Positions 30,059 to 37,697 of a stretch of 64,000 nt of DNA are shown in pieces. The DNA is from CAVPTL01 sp963729195 (GTDB lineage Bacteria > Actinomycetota > Thermoleophilia > Gaiellales > JAICJC01). The notes under the pieces are model-generated. The model was not told the DNA's origin, searched no databases, and saw only the letters and a program-made list of their open reading frames with translations. The stretch spans positions 186,001 through 250,000 of the forward strand of contig CAVSNF010000025.1 in NCBI GenBank assembly GCA_963729195.1, written 5' to 3'. Within the stretch, counting starts at the first letter, position 1. Each line of letters opens with the position of its first letter. Both the position numbers and the translations under genes were made by a program.

Positions 30059-30470
30059 TGCCAATGTCCCCGCCGAACTTCGTGTCACCAAAGCTCGGCA
30101 CGCCCGCGTCGGTCATCGCCTCGACCTTGACCGTAGTGGTAGCCAGAACGTTGCTGGCAAGCACTATCGTCTTGGGTAGCGCAGCGCAGGAGGCCACGGT
30201 GGCCGCGTGCGATACCGTTCCTCGCTTTTGAAACAAGAGTCGCAGGTACAAATGCCTGGTCGCACCGCAATCGATGTTGTTGCGGAGCGTGAACCGGACA
30301 TCACCGGTCGCCTGGATCGTGCAAGTGCCAGACCCACAGTTGTTCGTGTGCCAGACGTTGGCATTGTTGTCGACGTCACCCGACAGTGAACGCAGCGCTC
30401 CCCACCCGGTTCCAGCAGCCGAAACCAGCATCAACGCCGTAATCCCAGTCACCCAAAGACACCTTCGCAT
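30045..30470 (-). CDS. Small secreted cysteine-containing protein of unknown family
   Basis: 141 residues. A signal peptide (MRRCLWVTGITALMLVSAAG then TGWGA) precedes a mature region of about 117 residues, rich in Asn/Thr/Gly, with four cysteines in the mature part (NNCGSGTCT, DCGATRH, SCAALPK), an even number that permits two disulfides. ATG 30470 follows a GGAG site. First gene of the five-gene exporter cassette, so it may be the cargo or a cell-surface partner. No known bacteriocin signature recognised. Composition and A/T content differ from chromosomal neighbours. Function unknown. Confidence 0.65.
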   Translation of the reverse strand: MRRCLWVTGITALMLVSAAGTGWGALRSLSGDVDNNANVWHTNNCGSGTCTIQATGDVRFTLRNNIDCGATRHLYLRLLFQKRGTVSHAATVASCAALPKTIVLASNVLATTTVKVEAMTDAGVPSFGDTKFGGDIGNVTK

Positions 30471-30653
30471 TGCTCCAAAACCCTCCGAGTATTGTTTTGA
30501 GTAGCTGATCGGTGGGAAAAGCTACCTCGAAGATGTCATAAGCGCAAGTTTCAGTAGATCACATTAAACTATTCGCAACAAAGCAGGTTCAGCGTCATGG
30601 CTCTGACTGAACACGCCGCTCGGCGAGCAGCACGGAGTTCGTATGGGGAACGT

Positions 30654-30678
30654 GTCGCGCTAGCCGCGGTAGGGTTCG
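30654..30678 (+). repeat. Right 25-bp direct repeat of inserted segment
   Basis: Second copy of the sequence spanning the importer-permease stop, 3684 bases from the left copy. Immediately after it come the riboswitch and binding-protein gene, so an ancestral junction with one copy is easily reconstructed. Confidence 0.85.
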
Positions 30679-30685
30679 TCCATAA

Positions 30686-30776
30686 CCGTTTGCCGGGGAG
30701 TCCCACCGGGGCTGAGAGGGCGCACATGCGCCGACCCGCGAACCTGATCTGGGTAATGCCAGCGAAGGGATGCAGC
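30686..30776 (+). promoter_or_regulatory. TPP riboswitch (THI box)
   Basis: The conserved THI-box elements occur in order: GGGGCTGAGAGGGC in the pyrimidine-sensing arm, then ACCCGCGAACCTGATCTGGG and TAATGCCAGCGAAGGGA in the pyrophosphate arm. The AAGGGA at the 3' end lies about 11 bases before the ATG and can serve as ribosome site, so translational repression by thiamine pyrophosphate is likely. Controls the ThiY-like gene. Confidence 0.93.
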
Positions 30777-30777
30777 G

Positions 30778-31764
30778 ATGCCACACCGTGTTCTCGTCCT
30801 CCTCCTCGTGGGACTCGCCGCGCTCGCGGCGGGCTGCGGAGGCTCCTCCAGCAGCTCAACCACAAACAACCTGAACCCGGGCCCTGCCAACGTCAAGCTG
30901 GCGCTCGACTGGTACCCCAACCCCGACCATGTCGGCATCTTTGCGGGCATCGAGCGCGGTGACTTCGCCGGACGCGGCATGCAGCTGACGCTGGTGGCGC
31001 CGTCGGATGTGTCTGACCCGATCAAGCTGGTGGCCGCCAAGCGGGTCGATCTGGGCGTGTCGTACGAGCCGGAGGTGTTCTTCGCCGCCGAGAAGCACAT
31101 CCCGGTGGTCGCGGTGGCGGCCCTGGTGCCGACTGCGCTCAACTCGATCATCGCCCGGACCGACCGCGGCATCCACCAGATCACCGACCTGCGCGGCAAG
31201 ACGATCGGCGTGGACGGAAGCGCATCCACCACCGCCTACGTCAAGACGATGCTCCAGACGTCAGGCGTCCCGATCGACTCGGTGCACCTGGTGACGGTGG
31301 GATTCAACCTGGTGCCGGCGCTGCTCTCGGGCAGGGTCGATGCGATCGCCGGCGGCTTCCAAAACATCGAGGGGATCGACATCCGCGCGCACGGGGTGGC
31401 GACCACCGTGTTTCCCGTCGACCACTACGGCGTGCCCAGCTACGACGAGCTGGTGATCATCGCCAATCGCGACCGGATGCAGTCAGACGCCAATTATCGC
31501 GACGAGGTGCGGGCATTCGTGACCGGATTGACCACGGCCACCAGCTGGGCGCGAAATCATCCCGCCGCGGCGGTTGCGATCATGCGCAAACAGAGTTCTC
31601 GTGACTACCGCGGCCAGATCGCCAAAAGCGTGCCGGCGACCCTCAAGCTACTGCAGACCTCGCGGCTTGACCCGGCGGCCTGGAGGGCGTTTGGCACGTG
31701 GATGTGGAGCCACGGCCTGCTGGATGTGAAGCCCGACGGAGCGGCGCTCGTAACACAGCCATAA
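30778..31764 (+). CDS. ThiY-like ABC substrate-binding lipoprotein (NMT1/THI5 fold)
   Basis: 328 residues. The signal peptide ends in a lipobox, LAAGCGG, then a Ser-rich linker and an NMT1/THI5-like binding domain starting KLALDWYPNPDHVGIFAG, with DLRGKTIGVDGS at the second lobe. Under a TPP riboswitch, so the ligand is most probably a thiamine pyrimidine precursor such as formylaminopyrimidine or HMP (known for ThiY), not nitrate or sulfonate. Matching ATPase and permease lie at 25510-26987, separated by the inserted cassette. ATG 30778 lies just past the riboswitch. Confidence 0.88.
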   Translation: MPHRVLVLLLVGLAALAAGCGGSSSSSTTNNLNPGPANVKLALDWYPNPDHVGIFAGIERGDFAGRGMQLTLVAPSDVSDPIKLVAAKRVDLGVSYEPEVFFAAEKHIPVVAVAALVPTALNSIIARTDRGIHQITDLRGKTIGVDGSASTTAYVKTMLQTSGVPIDSVHLVTVGFNLVPALLSGRVDAIAGGFQNIEGIDIRAHGVATTVFPVDHYGVPSYDELVIIANRDRMQSDANYRDEVRAFVTGLTTATSWARNHPAAAVAIMRKQSSRDYRGQIAKSVPATLKLLQTSRLDPAAWRAFGTWMWSHGLLDVKPDGAALVTQP

Positions 31765-31773
31765 GATTCGGGT

Positions 31774-32328
31774 ATGCCCGATTCTCCATCGCTCAAGGGC
31801 CACCTGCTGATCGCGGCCCCGTCCCTGCTTGACCCCAACTTTCACCGGTCGGTGGTGCTGATCTTGGAGCACACCGCCGAGGGGGCGCTGGGCGTGGTCT
31901 TGAACCGCCCCAGCGGGGTGTCGGCGGCCGACGCGGTGCCCGACCTGTCCGAGGTTGTGGAGGAGCACGACGAGGTGTTTGTGGGCGGCCCGGTGCAGCC
32001 CCAGGCGGTGATCGCGCTGGCCGAGTACAGCGAGCCGCTGAACGACGATTCGAGCCTGGTGGGGCCGATCGCTCCGATCGACATGGGCGAGGATATCGAG
32101 GAGATGCTCGACGGCGTCGCCCGGGTGCGGCTGTTTGCGGGCTATGCGGGCTGGAGCGAGGGCCAGCTGGATGGAGAGCTCGACGAGGAGGCCTGGTTCA
32201 CCGAGCCGGCGCTACCCGGCGACGTCTTCTCCGACGACAGCGCCACCCTCTGGAACCGGGTGCTGGCCCGAAAGGGCGCCCGCTACCGGTTGGTGGCCTC
32301 GATGCCCGAGGATCCCAGCCTCAACTGA
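31774..32328 (+). CDS. UPF0301/AlgH (YqgE) family protein
   Basis: 184 residues, the family's usual size. The start SLKGHLLIAAPSLLDPNFHR, then VVLILEHTAEGALGVVLNRP, FVGGPVQP and FAGYAGWSEGQLDGELDE are hallmark AlgH/YqgE stretches. Biochemical role not established in the family. Nine bases after thiY, possibly co-transcribed. The 3' end overlaps the convergent gene by 8 bases. Confidence 0.93.
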   Translation: MPDSPSLKGHLLIAAPSLLDPNFHRSVVLILEHTAEGALGVVLNRPSGVSAADAVPDLSEVVEEHDEVFVGGPVQPQAVIALAEYSEPLNDDSSLVGPIAPIDMGEDIEEMLDGVARVRLFAGYAGWSEGQLDGELDEEAWFTEPALPGDVFSDDSATLWNRVLARKGARYRLVASMPEDPSLN

Positions 32329-33004
32329 TGTGCTCGAAGTAGCGGATCGCGGCCAGGCCGATGGTGCGCGTTGACCACAGGTTGTAGGTGGCGGCGATAC
32401 CGATGCCGAGGACAGGGATCTCGCGGCCGATGATCACGTGCGCCCGGCGCCGGGCCAGCCGCGATGCGACCTGCGTGGCCAGCTTGCGGTTGACGCGGGC
32501 CGCCAGCACGTCGATCGACGCCGAATCGAACTCCGATAGCGGAATCTTCTCGCCGGCCAGGCTGACCGTGCCCGACCGCCGGCCCAGCTTGACCACGCCG
32601 GCGTCCACGCCGAGTGCCATCAGCACGTCCAACCTGCGGGCCTCGTGGTCGGACATCGGCCGGTCGTACAGGTGGGCGATCACCAGCACCAGCTCGATCT
32701 GAGCTGCGGTCAGGTAGGCCAGGTCGCCGAGTGCGGCGGTCACCTCGGCGGTGGTACCCGGCCCGGGAATGACCGCGGGGATCGCGCTGACCGCGCCCGA
32801 GCCGGCCAGGTGAAACGCCTTTCGGCCCATCGCCACGCGGGCGAGCTTTGCCCGGCCGAGGTGTGGGTGTTTGCGACGGAGCTTCTCGGCCGACCGCTCG
32901 ATGGCGGGGCCGCGGCGGTTGATCACAGTGCGCAGAGCGGTCTCGGTGGCGCGCGAAAGCGACGCCGCCAGCCGATCGACCACCACATCCAGAGAGCGGC
33001 GCAT
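32321..33004 (-). CDS. EcsC-like protein, putative
   Basis: About 227 residues from ATG 33004. The N-terminal half is strongly basic and helical (RAKLARVAMGRKAFHLAGSG), followed by a hydrophobic stretch (AVSAIPAVIPGPGTTAEVTA) and LGDLAYLTAAQIELVLVIAH, then a C-terminal hydrophobic VIIGREIPVLGIGIAATYNL. This order resembles EcsC-domain proteins, whose function is not defined; a membrane-associated role is likely. Convergent with algH and divergent from the aminotransferase. Confidence 0.5.
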   Translation of the reverse strand: MRRSLDVVVDRLAASLSRATETALRTVINRRGPAIERSAEKLRRKHPHLGRAKLARVAMGRKAFHLAGSGAVSAIPAVIPGPGTTAEVTAALGDLAYLTAAQIELVLVIAHLYDRPMSDHEARRLDVLMALGVDAGVVKLGRRSGTVSLAGEKIPLSEFDSASIDVLAARVNRKLATQVASRLARRRAHVIIGREIPVLGIGIAATYNLWSTRTIGLAAIRYFEHIS

Positions 33005-33037
33005 GCGCAGAACCCTACTGACTAGTGTCTGGCGGCT

Positions 33038-34249
33038 ATGCAGATCGTGCAATCACGCAAGCTCTCAAACGTCGCCTACGACGTGCGCGGCCCTGTGCTC
33101 GAGGAGGCCATGCGGCTGGAGGCCGATGGCCACCGGATCCTCAAGCTGAACATCGGAAATCCGGCTCCCTTTGGTTTCGAGGGGCCGAGCGATCTGCTGC
33201 GAGACGTCGTCGAAAACCTGCCCTCCGCGGTCGGCTACGGCGACTCACGCGGCCTGGTGGCGGCTCGCGAGGCGATCGTCGCCGACTACCGCACCCGCGG
33301 CGTCGAGGACATCGACGTCGCCGACGTCTACATCGGAAACGGCGTGTCGGAGCTGATCCAGATGTCGCTGCAGGCGCTGCTCGACGACGGCGACGAGGTG
33401 CTGATTCCCGCGCCCGACTATCCGCTGTGGACTGCGGTCACATCGCTCTGCGGCGGGCGTCCGGTCTACTACCGCTGCGACGAGCAGGCCGGCTGGATCC
33501 CTGATCTGGCTGACATTGAGGCCAAGATCACGCCGCGCACCCGGGCGGTGGTCGTGATCAACCCCAACAATCCGACCGGGGCGGTCTACCCGGCGGCGGT
33601 GCTGGCAGGCATCGCCGGTATCGCCGAGCGTCACGGATTGGTGTTGTTTTCCGACGAGATCTATGACCGCATCCTCTACGACGACGCCGAGCATGTGGTC
33701 ACCGCGGCGATCGCACCCGACGTCTTGTGCGTGACCATGAGTGGGCTCTCCAAGTCGAGCCGGGTGGCGGGATTTCGCTGCGGCTGGGCGGTGGTGTCGG
33801 GGCCGCGGAAGCAGGCTCAGAGCTACTTGGAAGGGCTGACGGTGCTCGCCAACATGCGGCTTTGCCCCAACGTCCCGGCCCAGTATGCGATCGCAGCGGC
33901 GCTGCAGAGCCCCGAGGCGATCGAACGGCTGGTGCTGCCCGGCGGACGGCTGGCCGAGCAGCGAGACCGCGCCTGGGAGCTTCTGACCGCGATCCCGGGC
34001 GTGTCGTGTGCAAAGCCGATGGGCGCGCTCTATGCATTCCCGCGGATCGACCCAACGGTGGTGCCGATCGCCGACGACGAGCGGATGGCGCTCGACCTGC
34101 TGCGCAGCGAGAAGATCCTGATCGCCCACGGCTCGGCCTTCAACATCCCCACCACCGACCACTTCCGGCTGGTGACGCTGCCCAACGTCGACGACCTCGA
34201 GGACGCGATCACCCGCATCGGCGGGTTCCTCGGCGGCTACTCCCAGTAG
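33038..34249 (+). CDS. Class I aminotransferase, alanine transaminase (AlaA/AlaT) type
   Basis: 403 residues. The PLP lysine lies in SGLSKSSRVAGFRCGW; the cofactor motifs PNNPTGAVYP and SDEIYDRILYD are typical. The N-terminus IVQSRKLSNVAYDVRGPVLE with KLNIGNPAPFGF is characteristic of AlaA/AlaT, which transfers an amino group between glutamate and pyruvate. PLP-dependent cytosolic enzyme of fold type I. Its 3' end abuts the convergent ABC-2 permease gene. Alanine specificity is by similarity only. Confidence 0.88.
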   Translation: MQIVQSRKLSNVAYDVRGPVLEEAMRLEADGHRILKLNIGNPAPFGFEGPSDLLRDVVENLPSAVGYGDSRGLVAAREAIVADYRTRGVEDIDVADVYIGNGVSELIQMSLQALLDDGDEVLIPAPDYPLWTAVTSLCGGRPVYYRCDEQAGWIPDLADIEAKITPRTRAVVVINPNNPTGAVYPAAVLAGIAGIAERHGLVLFSDEIYDRILYDDAEHVVTAAIAPDVLCVTMSGLSKSSRVAGFRCGWAVVSGPRKQAQSYLEGLTVLANMRLCPNVPAQYAIAAALQSPEAIERLVLPGGRLAEQRDRAWELLTAIPGVSCAKPMGALYAFPRIDPTVVPIADDERMALDLLRSEKILIAHGSAFNIPTTDHFRLVTLPNVDDLEDAITRIGGFLGGYSQ

Positions 34250-34252
34250 CAC

Positions 34253-34990
34253 TCAGTCCGTCCGCCGCCTCAACGTCACCGCCCCCAGCGCAAGCGACGC
34301 CACCGTGAACACGATCACCGCCGCCACATCCCAGGCAAATCGCGAGCCCAGAGGCGCCGGATTGGTGGTACGGGCGAGGGCGTCGTAGGCGTAGGTCAGC
34401 GGCAGCGCGAACGACACCCAGTAGAGCAACTCAGCCATCTCGTCGCGGGCGATAAAGAGCCCGCACAGAAGCAGCTGGGGAAAGATGAACGCCGGCATGA
34501 ACTGCACCGCTTGAAACTCGGTGCGCGCAAACGCGCTTACGAACAGCCCCAGCGCCATTCCCAGCAGCGCGTTTGCGATCGCGAGCAGTCCCACCAGCCA
34601 GGCTCCGTGGGCGGCGTTCAGGCCCAGCAACAGGAACCCGACCAGGCACACCACGATCGCCTGGATCGCCGCCAACACGCCAAACGCGAGGCCGTAGCCT
34701 GCCAGCAGGTCGAGCTTCCCCATCGGCAGCGTCATCAGCCGCTCGAGCGTGCCGGTGGTGCGCTCCCGCAGCATCGCGATCGACGTCAGCAAAAACATGA
34801 TGATGAACGGGAAGAGCCCGCACATGGGCGCGCCGATCGCCTGGAACGTGCTCGGCTGTCCGTCGAACACAAACTTGAGCAGCGTCAGCAGCGCCACCGG
34901 CACCACCAGCAGCATCGCGATCGTGCGAGGGTCGCGGCGGATCTGCCACAGCACCCGCTGGGCGATCGCGAAGGTGATGTGCGGACTCAC
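34253..34990 (-). CDS. ABC-2 type exporter permease
   Basis: 245 residues with six hydrophobic segments. Motifs include IAMLRERTTGTLERLMTLPM, the signature of ABC-2 permeases, and a PAFIFPQLLLCGLFIARDEM segment. Pairs with the upstream ATPase gene through an ATGA overlap. Probable efflux of a drug, lipid or polymer; cargo unknown. Confidence 0.88.
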   Translation of the reverse strand: MSPHITFAIAQRVLWQIRRDPRTIAMLLVVPVALLTLLKFVFDGQPSTFQAIGAPMCGLFPFIIMFLLTSIAMLRERTTGTLERLMTLPMGKLDLLAGYGLAFGVLAAIQAIVVCLVGFLLLGLNAAHGAWLVGLLAIANALLGMALGLFVSAFARTEFQAVQFMPAFIFPQLLLCGLFIARDEMAELLYWVSFALPLTYAYDALARTTNPAPLGSRFAWDVAAVIVFTVASLALGAVTLRRRTD

Positions 34991-35697
34991 GTCGGAGCCT
35001 GCTCGATCACTTTCAGAAACGCCCGGCCCATATCCGCCTCGCCGGTCTCAGCGCGAAGCTCGGCCGGGGTGGTCTGGCGCAGCAGAGCGCCGTCTCGCAT
35101 CAAGAGCAGGGTGTGACACTCAGAGGCCTCATCCATCACGTGGCTCGACACCAGCAGCGTGGTGCCTCCCGCCGCCAGCTCGTGAAACGTCTGCCACAGC
35201 TCGGCACGCAGCACCGGGTCGAGGCCGACGGTGGGCTCGTCCAACACCAGCACCTCGGGTCGGCCGAGCAACGCGGTTGCAAGCGACACACGCGAGCGCT
35301 GGCCGCCAGAGAGCGCTCCGGCCACGCGCCCCTCGAAGCCGCCCAGGCCAACTGTCTCGATCACGTCGGCGATCCGCGTCCGATCGACACCGACCACCGC
35401 CGCGAAGAACCGGAGGTTTTCCTCCACGCTGAGATCTCCGTACACCGAAGGCGCCTGGGTGACATAGCCAATCCGCCGGCGAAGGGCGGGAGATCCTGCA
35501 GGCTCACCCAGCACCGTGACCGTGCCCGACGCAACGATCTGGACGCCGACGATCGAGCGCATCAGCGTCGACTTGCCACAGCCGCTGGGACCGAGCAGGC
35601 CGGTGACCGATCCTGCGCTGACATCGAGCGTCACCCCCGTCAGTACCGGGCGCCCGCCACGCTCGACGTGCAGGTCGCTGATGGCGATCGCCGTCAC
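34987..35697 (-). CDS. ABC-2 exporter ATPase
   Basis: 236 residues, intact. Walker A GPSGCGKSTLM, Q-loop YVTQAPSVYGDLSVEENLRF, signature LSGGQRSRVSLA, Walker B LVLDEPTVGLD and the His in VSSHVMDEA. The YGDLSVEENL and VGLDP forms are those of DrrA/CcmA-like drug exporters. GTG start at 35697; partner permease follows. A palindromic repeat lies 38 bases upstream. Confidence 0.9.
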   Translation of the reverse strand: MTAIAISDLHVERGGRPVLTGVTLDVSAGSVTGLLGPSGCGKSTLMRSIVGVQIVASGTVTVLGEPAGSPALRRRIGYVTQAPSVYGDLSVEENLRFFAAVVGVDRTRIADVIETVGLGGFEGRVAGALSGGQRSRVSLATALLGRPEVLVLDEPTVGLDPVLRAELWQTFHELAAGGTTLLVSSHVMDEASECHTLLLMRDGALLRQTTPAELRAETGEADMGRAFLKVIEQAPT

Positions 35698-35734
35698 CCC
35701 GCCATCCTACGCAACACGCCGCTCGCGGCAGGTG

Positions 35735-35765
35735 GTGAATACCGGTGCCTGGCACCGTTATTCAC
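35735..35765. repeat. 31-bp palindromic repeat, copy 2
   Basis: Same core GGTGCC-T-GGCACC with GTGAATAC and GTTATTCAC outer arms; one mismatch (C at 35742) breaks perfect symmetry. It lies between the divergent ABC ATPase and dedA genes. From its central GTG (35745) a frame MPGTVIH runs open into dedA, as in copy 1 with ctaG. Confidence 0.88.
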
Positions 35766-35789
35766 ACCCCATCCACTACCTTCCCAGGC

Positions 35790-36419
35790 GTGATCCTGAC
35801 CCTCCTCTCCCTCACAGACGCCTTCGACTCACTCGCAAACCTCGTCTCCGACTCTCCCTGGACGTATGCGCTGGTGCTCGGCCTGGCGGCACTCGACGTG
35901 CTGTTTCCGGTGGTGCCGAGCGAGACGGCGGTGATCCTCGCGGGGGTGCTGGCCGGTACCGGCCATCTCAGCATCGAACTGGTGCTGATCTCGGCGGCCG
36001 TGGGAGCGTTCATCGGCGACAACTCGGGGTACTGGGTGGGCCGCACCGCCGGCAACAGCCGGATTGGCCAGCGCTTGCTCACCGGCGATCGCAAGAAACA
36101 GATCGACAAGGCCCAGGCTCAGATCGAGGTACGCGGCGGGTACTTCATCATCATCGGCCGGTTCGTGCCCGGTGGCCGTACCGTGGTGGTGCTGGCCTGC
36201 GGTCTGCTCAAGATGCGCTGGGCGCGATTCATGGCATTCGACGCAGTCGCGGCGGTGATCTGGGCGCTGCAAGCAGGACTGGCGGGCTACTTCGGCGGCC
36301 GCGCCTTCGAGGACAACCCGTGGCTGGGGCTGCTGGTCGGCGTTGCCATCGCGACGGTGCTGATCGGCTCGGCGGAGGGCTGGCGGCGAGTGCGGGCGTG
36401 GAGGGCGCGGCGGAGCTGA
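35790..36419 (+). CDS. DedA-family membrane protein
   Basis: About 209 residues. FPVVPSETAVILAGVLAGTG and IGRFVPGGRTVVVLACGLLK carry the two DedA signatures (E-x3-P-x-E-like and R-F-x-P-x-x-R), within about five hydrophobic segments including re-entrant loops. DedA members act in membrane lipid homeostasis, with some shown to scramble or flip undecaprenyl phosphate or phospholipids. Start GTG 35790 fits the family length; GTG 35745 inside the palindrome would add 15 residues and is preceded by a weak AGGTGG. Confidence 0.85.
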   Translation: MILTLLSLTDAFDSLANLVSDSPWTYALVLGLAALDVLFPVVPSETAVILAGVLAGTGHLSIELVLISAAVGAFIGDNSGYWVGRTAGNSRIGQRLLTGDRKKQIDKAQAQIEVRGGYFIIIGRFVPGGRTVVVLACGLLKMRWARFMAFDAVAAVIWALQAGLAGYFGGRAFEDNPWLGLLVGVAIATVLIGSAEGWRRVRAWRARRS

Positions 36420-36435
36420 CCGCCGGGAAAGCCGT

Positions 36436-37114
36436 CTAGCTCGAGTGCGCGGGCTCGGCTCGATGGATCGCTTCGATCAGCTGTTCGCGATCCATCACGA
36501 TCAGATCCTTCATCGGAACGCCGAGTTCCTTGGCCATGTCGAAGAGCGCCTGGCGGGGGAGGTCAGCCAGCGGATCGTGATCCTCGGACGACGGGTGCAT
36601 CCACCGTGTCGGGCTCAGACACCTCGACTGCGGCGGCTCGGCCACCATCTCCATCTCCTGCGTCTCGGCCACCGCCTCTTCCTCAGACCTCACAGCCTCG
36701 ACTCTGACGAGCTCGCGGGGCGGCTCCGCAGCTGGTGGTCGGCTGGGGCTCGGCCTCGAGGTCGATCTCGTCCACGTCGAATGCACCCTGGCCACTGAAC
36801 ACGCGGTAGGCGAGCTCGCCTTCCCACTCGGCTTCGGCGTTCCACTCGTCGTCGTCTTCGGCGGGCTCCTCAGGCTCGTCGGCGGGCGCTTCGACTTCCT
36901 CGGCCTCTTCAGCCTCGGCGACCGGCGAGACGTCGGGCTCGGGCTCGAGGCTCTCCGACGCCTCCGCCACCGGCTCTGCGACCTTGGTTGCCTCAACGTC
37001 CTCACCCAGGACAACCTCGGGCGCCGCGTTCTCAAGCAGCCGGGCCGCGAAGATGCCGGCGCATATGGCTGCAAGTAGGACGAGCAAAAATGGCGGTTGG
37101 CTACGTGGCTTCAT
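36436..37114 (-). CDS. Acidic membrane-anchored protein with Rho_N-like C-terminus
   Basis: About 226 residues from ATG 37114. One transmembrane segment (FLLVLLAAICAGIFAARLLE) is followed by a long Glu/Pro/Ala-rich acidic linker, then a C-terminal helical module (DLPRQALFDMAKELGVPMKD followed by DREQLIEAI) that resembles the Rho termination factor N-terminal/SAP-like fold. A frameshift near 36725 connects linker and module. Such anchored Rho_N proteins are of unknown role. Next to tRNA-Pro. Confidence 0.55.
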
Positions 37115-37229
37115 CAAAGTTCCGACCCGGACCCTGCGCATCGAGTTTAGCGCACAGACGGAGTCCCGCGAGGGCTGCGGCACGACACCCTCCGCCGTGA
37201 CCACAGCCCCCGCGCTTCTCACCTCTCCA

Positions 37230-37303
37230 TCGGGGCGCCGAGATTTGAACTCGGGACCTCACCGACCCGAACGGTGCGCGCTACCAGGCTGCGCCACGCC
37301 CCG
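37230..37303 (-). tRNA. tRNA-Pro(CGG)
   Basis: 74 bases. Acceptor stem CGGGGCG/CGCCCCG pairs perfectly with discriminator A; the D-arm contains TGGCGCAGCCTGGTAGCGC; anticodon stem CACCG/CGGTG with loop TTCGGGT gives anticodon CGG (codon CCG); T-arm CCGAG-TTCAAAT-CTCGG. The CCA end is not encoded. Confidence 0.97.
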
Positions 37304-37314
37304 GAGATCGCGGA

Positions 37315-37620
37315 TTATCGCACAGGAGGTTCGCCGGACCCGCCATCGGCGGCGGCGCGGCGGGCGTCTCGGTCGCGGCGTGCGCAGAAGGCGTCAAACG
37401 CCATCATCCGGCGAAGCCAGTCGTTCTGGGCCTCGACCTCGATGTCGTACAGCAGCCGGTCGAGTTCGAACCTGGCCACAGCGGCGTCGAGCATCGCTTC
37501 GATCCGGGGACGCAGGCCACGCATGTGCACGTGATCGAACGACGAGCGGTCGATCCGCTCATCGTCGAGGGGTACCTCGTAGCCAGCAAGACGCTGGCCG
37601 AGCGAGCTCGCGGCCTTCAT
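37315..37620 (-). CDS. Hypothetical protein
   Basis: 101 residues from ATG 37620. Predominantly helical and charged (FDHVHMRGLRPRIEAMLDAA, then RLLYDIEVEAQNDWLRRMMA), ending with an Arg/Ala-rich tail. No domain recognised; no signal or membrane segment. It is divergent from the Nif3-like gene and lies just before tRNA-Pro on the same strand. Codon pattern fits a real gene. Confidence 0.5.
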   Translation of the reverse strand: MKAASSLGQRLAGYEVPLDDERIDRSSFDHVHMRGLRPRIEAMLDAAVARFELDRLLYDIEVEAQNDWLRRMMAFDAFCARRDRDARRAAADGGSGEPPVR

Positions 37621-37697
37621 GGGGCGACTATGAACGGCTGCGCGATCGGCGTCTAGGGGTGGCGGGCAGGTCCACCCGTTCGGGTAGGGTGGTTCGG

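Larger units (their letters stand above)
26995..30653. mobile_element. Inserted export cassette bounded by direct repeats
   Basis: The 3.66 kb between the two 25-bp repeats encodes five genes, all on the minus strand, opposite to the importer genes on either side. Base composition falls towards the right end, where 29.5-30.6 kb has A/T-rich runs not seen in neighbouring genes. It separates the importer permease from the riboswitch and gene of the matching binding protein, so removing it would restore a compact importer locus. No integrase, transposase or terminal inverted repeats are visible, so the transfer mechanism is unknown. Called mobile by inference from repeats, strand, composition and context. 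Confidence 0.55.

Noticed and set aside
27001..30470. Lactococcin 972-type bacteriocin locus
   Set aside because: The small secreted protein lacks recognisable lactococcin 972 features, and the adaptor is of MacA type rather than that family's arrangement.
30597..30962. Plus-strand frame crossing the right repeat and the riboswitch
   Set aside because: It overlaps the THI box and the lipoprotein signal sequence in another frame; no ribosome site or recognisable domain.
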